Origin: an uncultured Duncaniella sp.
GTDB lineage: Bacteria; Bacteroidota; Bacteroidia; Bacteroidales; Muribaculaceae
Length of the DNA stretch: 64,000 bases
Reading direction: 5' to 3'
Assembly: GCA_910589485.1 (NCBI GenBank)
Contig: CAJUSW010000005.1
Coordinates: 1-64,000, forward strand
Shown in pieces: positions 25,223-32,965 of this stretch. How positions within the stretch are numbered: the first letter of the stretch is position 1; every line of letters begins with the position of its first letter. The position numbers were made by a program, and so were the translations under genes. The notes under the pieces were generated by a model, which was not told the origin of the DNA, did not search any database, and worked only from the letters and a program-made list of their open reading frames with translations.

Positions 25223-26257
25223 ATGTCACTCATAATCCCCAAGCCCTACCGCCGCAAGCTATTACCCGAGACCACCGAAATAGCTATCAAGATGATCAAG
25301 GACTCATTTCAGTCATCGCTTGCCCAGGCATTGAACCTCCGTCGCGTCACCGCCCCACTGTTTCTCCTCACCGGTACCGGTCTCAACGATGATCTCAACG
25401 GCGTGGAGCACGCCGTGTCATTCTCCATCGATGCCATGGACTCGCGCAAGGCCGAGGTGGTGCACTCTCTCGCCAAATGGAAACGCTACAAGCTCGGAGC
25501 CTACGGCATCCCCGCCGGATTTGGTCTGTACACCGACATGAACGCCATCCGCACATTCGAGGATCTCGACAATCTCCACTCCCTCTACGTCGACCAGTGG
25601 GACTGGGAGAAAACCATCCGCGAGGAGGACCGCAACATAGAATATCTCAAGGAAACTGTCAATAAGATTTACGGAGCCATCCGCAAGGTCGAGGCGCTCG
25701 TGTACGAACGCTTCCCCCACATCACCCCTACACTTCCTGAGAACATCACATTCATCTATGCCGAGGACCTCGCCCGCGAATACCCCGATCTCACCCCCAA
25801 GGAGAGAGAGACCGTCGTGACTAAAAAATATGGCGCCGTATTTATAATAGGTATAGGAGCCGACCTGTGCGACGGCAAGCCCCACGACGGACGTGCCCCC
25901 GACTACGACGATTGGAGCACCGTGAACGAAGCCGGATATGCCGGACTCAACGGCGACATCCTCGTGTGGAACCATGTGCTCGACATCCCATTTGAGCTAT
26001 CATCAATGGGCATCCGCGTCAGCCCCGAATCCCTCACCCGCCAGCTCGAGCTGAGAGGATGTCCCGAGAAGGCCAACCTCACTTTCCATCGCATGCTCCT
26101 CAACGGCGAGTTGCCCTACTCCATCGGCGGAGGCATCGGACAAAGCCGCCTGTGCATGTTCCTGCTTCATAAAGCCCACATCGGCGAAGTACAGGCCTCG
26201 ATATGGCCCGAACAGCAGATCAAGGAGTGCGCTGAAGCCGGCATAGAACTGCTCTGA
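25223..26257 (+). CDS. asnA: Aspartate-ammonia ligase (asparagine synthetase A)
   Basis: A 344-residue enzyme making asparagine from aspartate, ammonia and ATP; a class II aaRS-like fold. Recognisable parts are RVTAPLFLLTGTGLNDDLNG, KWKRYKL, YTDMNAIR, DQWDWEK and the C-terminal GGGIGQSRLCMFLL with the motif 3 Arg. The ATG at 25223 gives the family start MSLIIPKPYRRK; the ORF extension to 25151 contains the -7 box. Single gene with its own promoter and terminator. Confidence 0.95.
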   Translation: MSLIIPKPYRRKLLPETTEIAIKMIKDSFQSSLAQALNLRRVTAPLFLLTGTGLNDDLNGVEHAVSFSIDAMDSRKAEVVHSLAKWKRYKLGAYGIPAGFGLYTDMNAIRTFEDLDNLHSLYVDQWDWEKTIREEDRNIEYLKETVNKIYGAIRKVEALVYERFPHITPTLPENITFIYAEDLAREYPDLTPKERETVVTKKYGAVFIIGIGADLCDGKPHDGRAPDYDDWSTVNEAGYAGLNGDILVWNHVLDIPFELSSMGIRVSPESLTRQLELRGCPEKANLTFHRMLLNGELPYSIGGGIGQSRLCMFLLHKAHIGEVQASIWPEQQIKECAEAGIELL

Positions 26258-26295
26258 CGCACTTCTGACACCGTTTTTACCTTTTTTGTCAGCAT

Positions 26296-26331
26296 AATTC
26301 GGCCATATTGTCACGATATGGCCGAATTTTT
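26296..26331 (+). terminator. asnA terminator
   Basis: Thirteen perfect pairs (26296-26308 with 26316-26328), a 7-base loop and a following T-run. Confidence 0.8.
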
Positions 26332-26344
26332 AATGCAACATTTT

Positions 26345-26360
26345 TGGCACGATATTTGTT
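26345..26360 (+). promoter_or_regulatory. Sigma-54-like sequence upstream of dnaK
   Basis: TGGCACG (26345-26351), four bases, then TTGTT (26356-26360). This is one mismatch from the sigma-54 consensus TGGCACG-N4-TTGCW and sits 93 bases before the dnaK ATG. No CIRCE element is present. A weak TAnnTTTG reading (GATATTTG) overlaps it. Confidence 0.45.
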
Positions 26361-26452
26361 TCATATATGAGTGTCGGGACGAAAGCACCACAGCTTCCCG
26401 TCATCCGCATTAACTAAAAAATAGAAACAAATAATATAAAACACAATCAACT

Positions 26453-28372
26453 ATGGGAAAAATTATCGGTATTGACCTTGGCACAACCAATTCGTGCGTA
26501 TCTGTTCTTGAGGGTAACGACCCCGTCGTTATTCCTAACAGCGAAGGTCGCAACACCACACCTTCAATCGTAGCATTCGTAGATGGTGGAGAGCGTAAGG
26601 TAGGCGATCCTGCCAAGCGTCAGGCTATCACCAACCCTAAGCGCACCATCAATTCTATCAAGCGCTTCATGGGCGAGACCTACGACCAGGTTGCCAAGGA
26701 GATTGATCGAGTGCCTTATAAAGTTGTCCGCAGCGACAACAACACTCCCCGCGTCGACATCGACGGACGCGATTATACACCTCAGGAAATTTCGGCCATG
26801 ATTCTTCAGAAGATGAAGAAGACCGCCGAGGATTACCTGGGCCAGTCAGTAAGCGAGGCTGTGATCACAGTGCCCGCCTACTTCAACGACGCTCAGCGTC
26901 AGGCCACCAAGGAGGCCGGCGAGATCGCAGGACTTACCGTAAAGCGTATCGTGAACGAGCCTACAGCCGCTGCCCTTGCCTATGGCCTCGATAAGAGCGA
27001 CAAGGATCAGAAGATCGCTGTATTCGACCTCGGTGGCGGTACATTCGATATCTCTATCCTCGAGCTTGGCGACGGTGTGTTTGAGGTAAAATCCACCAAT
27101 GGTGATACCCACCTCGGCGGTGACGACTTCGACCACGTGATCATCGACTGGCTCGCCGACGAATTCCAGAAGGAAGAGGGCATCGACCTCCGTCAGGACG
27201 CAATGGCTCTTCAGAGACTGAAAGAGGCTGCCGAGAAAGCCAAGATCGAGCTTTCATCGACCACCTCTACCGAGATCAACCTTCCTTACATCACCGCTAC
27301 AGCTACCGGTCCTAAGCACCTTGTAAAGACCCTGACCCGTGCCCAGTTCGAGCAGCTCGCCGACAAGCTCATCCAGGCTACCATCAAACCCTGTGAGCAG
27401 GCACTTAAGGATGCCGGCATGACTCCTAAGGATATCGACGAGGTGATCCTCGTGGGCGGTTCTACCCGTATCCCCGCTATCCAGCAGGTAGTAGAGAAAT
27501 TCTTCGGCAAGGCTCCTTCCAAGGGCGTTAACCCCGACGAGGTAGTTGCCGTAGGTGCAGCCATCCAGGGCGGTGTCCTCTCAGGCGATGTCAAGGACGT
27601 GCTTCTTCTCGACGTTGTGCCCCTGTCAATCGGTATCGAGACCCTCGGTGGCGTGATGACCAAGATGATCGAGGCCAACACTACAATTCCTACCCGTAAG
27701 AGCGAGACTTTCTCCACCGCAGCTGACAACCAGCCTTCAGTTGAGATCCACGTTCTCCAGGGCGAGCGTCCTATGGCTAAGGACGACAAGACCCTCGGTA
27801 AGTTCCACCTCGACGGTATCGCCCCCGCACCCCGTGGCATACCTCAGATCGAAGTTACTTTCGAGGTCGACGCCAACGGTATTCTTAACGTATCGGCCAA
27901 GGATAAGGCTACCGGCAAGGAGCAGAGCATCCGTATCGAGGCTTCAAGCGGTCTTACCGACGCCGAGATCGAGCGTATGAAGAAAGAGGCCGAGGCCAAC
28001 GCCGCAGCCGATGCCAAGGAAAAGGAGAAGATCGACAAGCTCAACCAGGCCGACACCATCATCTTCCAGACCGAGAAGCAGATTCAGGAGCTCGGCGACA
28101 AGATCCCTGCCGACAAGAAGGCAGCTATCGAGAACGACCTCAACAAGCTGAAAGAGGCCCACAAGGCTCAGGATCTTGCAGGTATCGACAGCGCTATCGC
28201 CTCGATCCAGAACACCTTCGGTGCCATCCAGCAGGAAATCCTTAACGCCCAGCAGGCAGCAGGTGGCGCAGGTGCTCCCGGCGCAGGTGCCAACTACGGC
28301 CCCCAGCCCGGCGCCAACACCAACTCCGGCGACGGCCACGTGGACGACGTAGAATTTGAGGAAGTGAAGTAG
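26453..28372 (+). CDS. dnaK: Chaperone protein DnaK (Hsp70)
   Basis: A 639-residue Hsp70. The N-terminal ATPase domain begins GKIIGIDLGTTNSCV, with VITVPAYFNDAQRQATK and VFDLGGGTFDISIL further in. The substrate-binding beta domain (about 390-510) and helical lid follow, then a Gly/Ala/Pro-rich tail ending in the EEVK-type terminus (DDVEFEEVK). Length is normal. It is monocistronic; grpE and dnaJ are not adjacent. Codon use is strongly biased, as for a highly expressed gene. Confidence 0.97.
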   Translation: MGKIIGIDLGTTNSCVSVLEGNDPVVIPNSEGRNTTPSIVAFVDGGERKVGDPAKRQAITNPKRTINSIKRFMGETYDQVAKEIDRVPYKVVRSDNNTPRVDIDGRDYTPQEISAMILQKMKKTAEDYLGQSVSEAVITVPAYFNDAQRQATKEAGEIAGLTVKRIVNEPTAAALAYGLDKSDKDQKIAVFDLGGGTFDISILELGDGVFEVKSTNGDTHLGGDDFDHVIIDWLADEFQKEEGIDLRQDAMALQRLKEAAEKAKIELSSTTSTEINLPYITATATGPKHLVKTLTRAQFEQLADKLIQATIKPCEQALKDAGMTPKDIDEVILVGGSTRIPAIQQVVEKFFGKAPSKGVNPDEVVAVGAAIQGGVLSGDVKDVLLLDVVPLSIGIETLGGVMTKMIEANTTIPTRKSETFSTAADNQPSVEIHVLQGERPMAKDDKTLGKFHLDGIAPAPRGIPQIEVTFEVDANGILNVSAKDKATGKEQSIRIEASSGLTDAEIERMKKEAEANAAADAKEKEKIDKLNQADTIIFQTEKQIQELGDKIPADKKAAIENDLNKLKEAHKAQDLAGIDSAIASIQNTFGAIQQEILNAQQAAGGAGAPGAGANYGPQPGANTNSGDGHVDDVEFEEVK

Positions 28373-28390
28373 GATAACTAAATATAACCA

Positions 28391-28445
28391 AATCCATATA
28401 AAAAGGGTTGCAGTCCTTGTGACTGCAACCCTTTTTATATGGATT
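28391..28445 (+). terminator. dnaK terminator, 25-bp perfect stem
   Basis: 28391-28415 pairs fully with 28421-28445 around a 5-base loop; the stem itself ends in an A/T-rich block with the T-tract. Unusually long and perfect. Confidence 0.85.
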
Positions 28446-28548
28446 ATTCTTTATTTAGATTGAAACAAGTCTTTTATCTGTACCGCAGCAAAATCGGTGT
28501 TAAGGTGGCACATAAATTTCATAAATATTTGAACTAAATTGTTTTTTT

Positions 28549-28737
28549 ATAAGTAAGTCGTAAAAATTAATGCACAAATAAATCGCAGTTATTTTTGTGG
28601 TATTTTGGCTGCGGAATGAAGGAGCATAGCGAGCTATGCGACTGAGTGACAATGCCAAAATAGCCAAAAAGAACAAGATTTATTGGGCAAGCTCTTTATG
28701 ACTTACATATAGCGGTTAATTTTTTAGACTTACTTAT
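28549..28737. repeat. 187-bp inverted-repeat element (MITE-like), copy 1
   Basis: The element is bounded by inverted repeats ATAAGTAAGTC and GACTTACTTAT; 20 of 22 terminal positions match. It has an internal palindrome GCATAGC-GA-GCTATGC and flanking TTTTGGC and GCCAAAA. It is nearly identical to 31355-31540 in the same orientation. It encodes nothing. The surrounding gap 28373-29174 otherwise holds the dnaK terminator, structured repeat copy B and the promoter of the next gene. Confidence 0.8.
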
Positions 28738-28921
28738 ATTCTAAACAGTTGCTATATCTGCAAAAACTTTTGAATATAATTAAAACAATAGAGAATATCC
28801 CGAGACCAAAATACCTTGATAAGATTTTGAGATATGACGGTAAAAGTGTGATAAAGGTGCTGACAGGACAATAGGCCATGAGACCCCTTTACCACTGCTT
28901 ATAAGAAGCGTGAAGCAGCAC

Positions 28922-29063
28922 ATAAGCCCCATCGGGGCGATATAATCGTAGCCCCGTCACGAGCGACGAATGCAAATTGCCCGTCAGGGCAAAATTTGCA
29001 TCCAGGCGCGAGGCACGGGGAAACGAATTAACCATCAAAACGGGCGTCGAAGACGTCCTATAA
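28922..29063. repeat. Structured intergenic repeat, copy B
   Basis: Matches 15427-15567. Stems: 28926-28930 with 28934-28938; 28952-28957 with 29015-29020 enclosing 28970-28978 with 28993-29001 and the invariant GCCC-GTCA-GGGC (28979-28990); and 29042-29048 with 29052-29058. The central stem has a different sequence from copy A but still pairs. Confidence 0.75.
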
Positions 29064-29139
29064 TAGGCATGACCGCATTTTAATATTCATATATAAATTT
29101 CACGTGTATATAAGTTGCTTCCGTTCCCACACTTTTTTG

Positions 29140-29147
29140 TAACTTTG
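29140..29147 (+). promoter_or_regulatory. -7 box upstream of the 29175 gene
   Basis: TAACTTTG fits the -7 consensus, and a TTG lies at 29115-29117 (22-base spacer). The ATG follows at 29175. Confidence 0.5.
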
Positions 29148-29174
29148 GCGCATAATAGAAAACAGATTAACCCA

Positions 29175-30050
29175 ATGGAGGCACTTGCTCTGACCTTCTT
29201 TATCATTATATCCATATTGTTTTGGAAATTGTCAGGATATTGGCTAAGCCAGATGGCCAAGAGCAATTCTTCAAAATCTCCAGGCAAGACGAGATCGGTT
29301 ATATCTATCGCTATATTATTTATATTGGGGGCTTCATTATATTTTTTCCTTGCATATCAACATATCTGCTCTATAGAATATACCGTAGCCTCCTTACTGA
29401 TTTCATTGTCCCTCTTCGCTATATCGTTTCGTAAATCATCCGAATACAAAGATATACCCAAATTAAGTCGACTCAACAGCCTCATGGTGGCTTTTACTCT
29501 ATGTTCCGTCCTGAATATGGGAGTAGTATTCTTTTGCCGATGGATATTTCCTGATGTCACCACTGTAAGCGGAAAGCATGGCAAATATGAAGTCACAACC
29601 ACCCGTGCATGGCCGTTTACAGATAATTTCAGGCCCACAGATTCCTACGTTTTCAACAATTCCGGCGATACGCTTTATCGCGTGGTGGTCAGCTATGCGT
29701 TTTTGGGCAAGGAGATCAACAATCATTACAATATTACCGACACCTTGCCTCCGCATACAACAACCGAGATACCCTGTCCACCTAATTATGTCGCACGGAG
29801 TATATTCCCGGTAATGTTACCTACATCCGGACGTTTTGGCAACTCCCGCACACGAAGATCCTATATAGTGACCGCGGATACATTGAATGAATTTCTTACA
29901 TCCGACTTCGCATGCTATGGCATCAATAAAAACATCCGTGTAAATTCATTCAACATGACTTCTAACCCCATTGTATGGGAAAACCAAGAACGGATCAACA
30001 GGTTAGAACAAATTCTCGACAATATATCACGAGAATATCACCGTAAATAA
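29175..30050 (+). CDS. Membrane protein of unknown function
   Basis: A 291-residue protein from the ATG at 29175 (the extension to 29115 contains the -7 box). Four hydrophobic helices fill the N-terminal half: LALTFFIIISILFWKL, ISIAILFILGASLYFFLAY, TVASLLISLSLFAI and LNSLMVAFTLCSVLNMGVVFF. A soluble domain of about 150 residues follows, with beta character and a charged helical tail. No family was recognised. It is flanked by the two 187-bp repeats and is likely accessory. More AT-rich than the surrounding housekeeping genes. Confidence 0.65.
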   Translation: MEALALTFFIIISILFWKLSGYWLSQMAKSNSSKSPGKTRSVISIAILFILGASLYFFLAYQHICSIEYTVASLLISLSLFAISFRKSSEYKDIPKLSRLNSLMVAFTLCSVLNMGVVFFCRWIFPDVTTVSGKHGKYEVTTTRAWPFTDNFRPTDSYVFNNSGDTLYRVVVSYAFLGKEINNHYNITDTLPPHTTTEIPCPPNYVARSIFPVMLPTSGRFGNSRTRRSYIVTADTLNEFLTSDFACYGINKNIRVNSFNMTSNPIVWENQERINRLEQILDNISREYHRK

Positions 30051-30054
30051 AAAA

Positions 30055-30083
30055 GTGGCGGGAAGGACTGACCTCCCCGCCAC
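30055..30083 (+). terminator. Hairpin after the 29175 gene
   Basis: GTGGCGGG (30055-30062) pairs with CCCGCCAC (30076-30083). No clear T-run follows. The remaining gap to 30414 shows only a weak hairpin near 30260-30291 and no gene. Confidence 0.45.
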
Positions 30084-30414
30084 CGGGCAAACTGTTGTCT
30101 CGGGATTTACGCCAACAAGATCAAGAATAAAAGCTAAAGCAAAAACCCGTAGCTGCATCAAGAACAAGAACAGTCTCCGACAATCAAGTCATCTGCGACA
30201 TTGTCCGTACCGCTCCCCGGAAAAGGAAGCCTCCTGACAAAACTGATTGCAGCCCGGCCAATTCATGGGATTTTATCCCTTATGAATATTTGACACTTAT
30301 TAGCACTTGTGGCACACCAGCGTAGGCGTGCCGGTTCTAACCAATGAATGGCGTAATCCTCCGACATGCGGAACCCTACATCACAAACGGACTCTCAGGT
30401 TCCTACAGGCCGCC

Positions 30415-31305
30415 CTATTTTTTCCCGAGATGGGATACTTTTTCATATATCTCCTTCAGAGACCCGGGTATCACTATTCTATAGTTAGCGATTTCACGTG
30501 TACGCTTTTTTATGTACGCCGACATCTCATTCTGGATTCTGATTCTCTCGGAATCATACTTAGCATAAGCGTCAGCATAGGCCGTACTCACCTCTACCTC
30601 CGACTCTTTCACAGCCTTATGGCACTCAAACTTTATGGCATTGAGCGATGCCTGCACTTCGCGGAACTCCTTCTGTAGAGCGAAATACACCTCATCGGCC
30701 TCCTTCATCTCCACCGTAGGGGCATAGGTATAGATAAGAGCGTCCCGGCCTGTTCCCTCCACGCTCTTGGGCTTCTTCATCCTTTCGCTCAACTGCTCGC
30801 GGGCTTCCGCAAACGATCCCTCGGGATGCACAGCCTTTCCGAGCACCGAAGCCAACGCCTCCAACGAGTAGTAACGGTTACGCTCGTCAAGCGACAGCGA
30901 CGCATAATATTCATCCTCCGTGAGAACCTCCCCCATCTTGGGAGCCTCAGGCACTTCAATACCCCGCATCTTCCGATACTCCTGAACTGACATATTCTCC
31001 GTCTCCTTCAGTAGCCGTTCCTTAGCCTTGATAGCCTCACGGAGCCACGCTATCAGCGAATTAGCTCTTGCAATGGTATGCAGATCCGACCGCACATCGC
31101 GCAGAGCTTCAGCATTGTCCCCCTCGCTCAATATATTGACACTATCACTTCCTATCAATGCCACCGACGTCGAATAGAGCGTGAGATTGGCAAGAGTGGT
31201 CTCTATCTCGCGCACCATCTCCTTGGCCAGATTGGCAATATGGTTGGCTGAAGTTGATGTCAGTCCATTACCTTCTTTAGAAAAGAAAATCATATCCTTT
31301 TTCAT
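30415..31305 (-). CDS. Unknown coiled-coil-rich cytoplasmic protein
   Basis: A 296-residue protein of mostly long amphipathic helices (about 20-115 and 195-280), with Lys/Glu-rich heptads and no signal peptide or membrane segment. A shorter middle part reads MGEVLTEDEYYASLSLDERNRYYSLEALASVLG. I do not recognise the family. It lies between copy 2 of the 187-bp repeat and a gene-free gap, and no partner gene is adjacent. Confidence 0.6.
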   Translation of the reverse strand: MKKDMIFFSKEGNGLTSTSANHIANLAKEMVREIETTLANLTLYSTSVALIGSDSVNILSEGDNAEALRDVRSDLHTIARANSLIAWLREAIKAKERLLKETENMSVQEYRKMRGIEVPEAPKMGEVLTEDEYYASLSLDERNRYYSLEALASVLGKAVHPEGSFAEAREQLSERMKKPKSVEGTGRDALIYTYAPTVEMKEADEVYFALQKEFREVQASLNAIKFECHKAVKESEVEVSTAYADAYAKYDSERIRIQNEMSAYIKKRTREIANYRIVIPGSLKEIYEKVSHLGKK

Positions 31306-31354
31306 ATCGTCATATTTTTTTTTAAGAGGGTTTAAAAAACAATCTACCGTTCTC

Positions 31355-31540
31355 TAAGTAAGTCGTAAAAAGAATGCACATATAAATCGCAGTTATTTTT
31401 GTGGTATTTTGGCTGCGGAATGAAGGAGCATAGCGAGCTATGCGACTGAGTGACAAAGCCAAAATAGCCAAAAAGAACAAGATTTATTGGGCAAGCTCTT
31501 TAGGACTTACATATAGCGGTTAATTTTTAAGACTTACTTA
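31355..31540. repeat. 187-bp inverted-repeat element (MITE-like), copy 2
   Basis: The ends TAAGTAAGTC and GACTTACTTA form an inverted repeat (16 of 17 terminal positions pair). The interior is nearly identical to 28549-28737, same orientation. It sits in the 343-base gap between the coiled-coil gene and the symporter gene, close to the symporter promoter. Confidence 0.8.
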
Positions 31541-31569
31541 TGTTTTACACTGCAAAATTATCCCCCTGA

Positions 31570-31612
31570 TGCGCAATGTTTTTGCGCAGATATAGATTTT
31601 TTCATAATTTTG
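31570..31612 (+). promoter_or_regulatory. Symporter promoter with palindrome over the -33 box
   Basis: -33 TTG (31582-31584), a 20-base spacer and -7 TAATTTTG (31605-31612). The inverted repeat TGCGCAA-N5-TTGCGCA (31570-31588) overlaps the -33 box and is a candidate operator. Confidence 0.6.
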
Positions 31613-31648
31613 CCACGCGGGATAAAAAATATGCCCGCGACTGTCACC

Positions 31649-32872
31649 ATGAAAAAATATCAGATCATAATCTGGCTCGTGGCCCTTGTCGTGGGCGTGG
31701 GCATTGGGCTTCTGAGGATCGAAGCCATCGACAGCGTGATGAATTTCATCGCCACCGTATTCACCCGACTTTTCCGGTTACTTGCAGTGCCTACTATCAT
31801 CCTCGCGGTTATCAACACTCTTGCTTCGCTCGGCGTGGGCAAGGAGATGAGCCGCATGTTCCGCACAGCCCTCACCTACACCCTGCTCACCACCACGGCC
31901 GCCTCGGTGATCGGACTGGGACTGTATCTGCTCGTCTCACCGGGCAACCTTCCTGCCGAAGCTATCGACGCTGAGGTCGCTACCGGAATCGCCACTGGCG
32001 AGACCGCGGAATTCTCCTATGCCGACCATCTGCTTACCGTCATCCCCGACAATATCATAAAGCCATTGCTTGATGGCAACGTGCTTGCTCTCTTGCTCAT
32101 ATGCTTCGCCGTAGGCATTGCCCTGTCCAAGATGCCCGACACCCCCTCGCGCAATTCCTTGATCAAGGGATTGGCCGGACTCCAGGACCTCCTGTTCATG
32201 CTCATACGATGGCTCATCGACATTCTCCCCATCGGCATCGTGGCATTTGCAGCCCAGCTCACCACTGAGATGGGAGGCGACATAATGCTCGATTCTCTCG
32301 GCAAATACGTGCTTGTGATCATCGGAGGCAATTGCATCCAGGTGTTCATCATACTTCCGCTTTTCCTGCTTTTCAAGGGCATAAATCCGCTCACCACATT
32401 CCGTGGCATGAGCCAGGCCATACTCATGGCATTCTTCACTAAGAGCTCGGCCGCCACATTGCCTGTGACCATGCAGAACGCCGAGCAGAAAGTGGGCGTC
32501 GATCCCAAGGTTTCGCGCTTCGTGCTACCGATATGCACCACCATCAACATGAACGGATGCGCGGCATTCATCCTCGTGACCTCACTGTTCATCATGCAGA
32601 ACAACGGTATGCCCATCTCGTGGGTCACTATGTTGATGTGGGTATTCATCTCTGTTCTTTCAGCTTTTGGCAACGCCGGTGTCCCGATGGGATGCTATTT
32701 CCTCACGCTCTCACTCATGTCGGGTATGGGCGCCGATGTCAGCATCATGGGTATAATCCTGCCTATCTATACTGTGATCGACATGGTTGAGACAGCCGAG
32801 AATGTGTGGTCCGATTCCTGCGTGTGCACCATCACCGATAAAGTCCTGGCCCGCAAGAGTAGCCAAGTATAA
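31649..32872 (+). CDS. Dicarboxylate/amino acid:cation symporter (DAACS family)
   Basis: A 407-residue membrane carrier of the GltP/DctA family that takes up C4-dicarboxylates or acidic amino acids with Na+ or H+. The reentrant-loop and substrate-site motifs are TKSSAATLPVT, NMNGCAAFI (usual NMDGTA), FGNAGVPMG and IDMVETAENVWSDSC. The usual Arg of the glutamate-type site after the Asp is not seen, which makes neutral amino acids or dicarboxylates open options. Start taken at MKKYQII; ATG at 31631 is an alternative. Confidence 0.88.
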   Translation: MKKYQIIIWLVALVVGVGIGLLRIEAIDSVMNFIATVFTRLFRLLAVPTIILAVINTLASLGVGKEMSRMFRTALTYTLLTTTAASVIGLGLYLLVSPGNLPAEAIDAEVATGIATGETAEFSYADHLLTVIPDNIIKPLLDGNVLALLLICFAVGIALSKMPDTPSRNSLIKGLAGLQDLLFMLIRWLIDILPIGIVAFAAQLTTEMGGDIMLDSLGKYVLVIIGGNCIQVFIILPLFLLFKGINPLTTFRGMSQAILMAFFTKSSAATLPVTMQNAEQKVGVDPKVSRFVLPICTTINMNGCAAFILVTSLFIMQNNGMPISWVTMLMWVFISVLSAFGNAGVPMGCYFLTLSLMSGMGADVSIMGIILPIYTVIDMVETAENVWSDSCVCTITDKVLARKSSQV

Positions 32873-32901
32873 TCGTAGTATCCTATTCAGCGCAATTATA
32901 A

Positions 32902-32943
32902 GAGGCCGTGCCATCCCGGATATACCGGAGTAGGCACGGCCTC
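32902..32943. terminator. Terminator between symporter and GH127 genes
   Basis: GAGGCCGTGCC (32902-32912) pairs with GGCACGGCCTC (32933-32943). It lies between convergent genes; the T-run is weak. Confidence 0.6.
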
Positions 32944-32965
32944 GTTCTATTATCAGCTCGCGCTA

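Noticed and set aside
26341..26452. CIRCE/HrcA operator before dnaK
   Set aside because: The inverted repeat TTAGCACTC-N9-GAGTGCTAA is not present.
30055..30237. Short plus-strand frame after the 29175 gene
   Set aside because: Arg/Ser-rich product starting inside a terminator-like hairpin, with no support.
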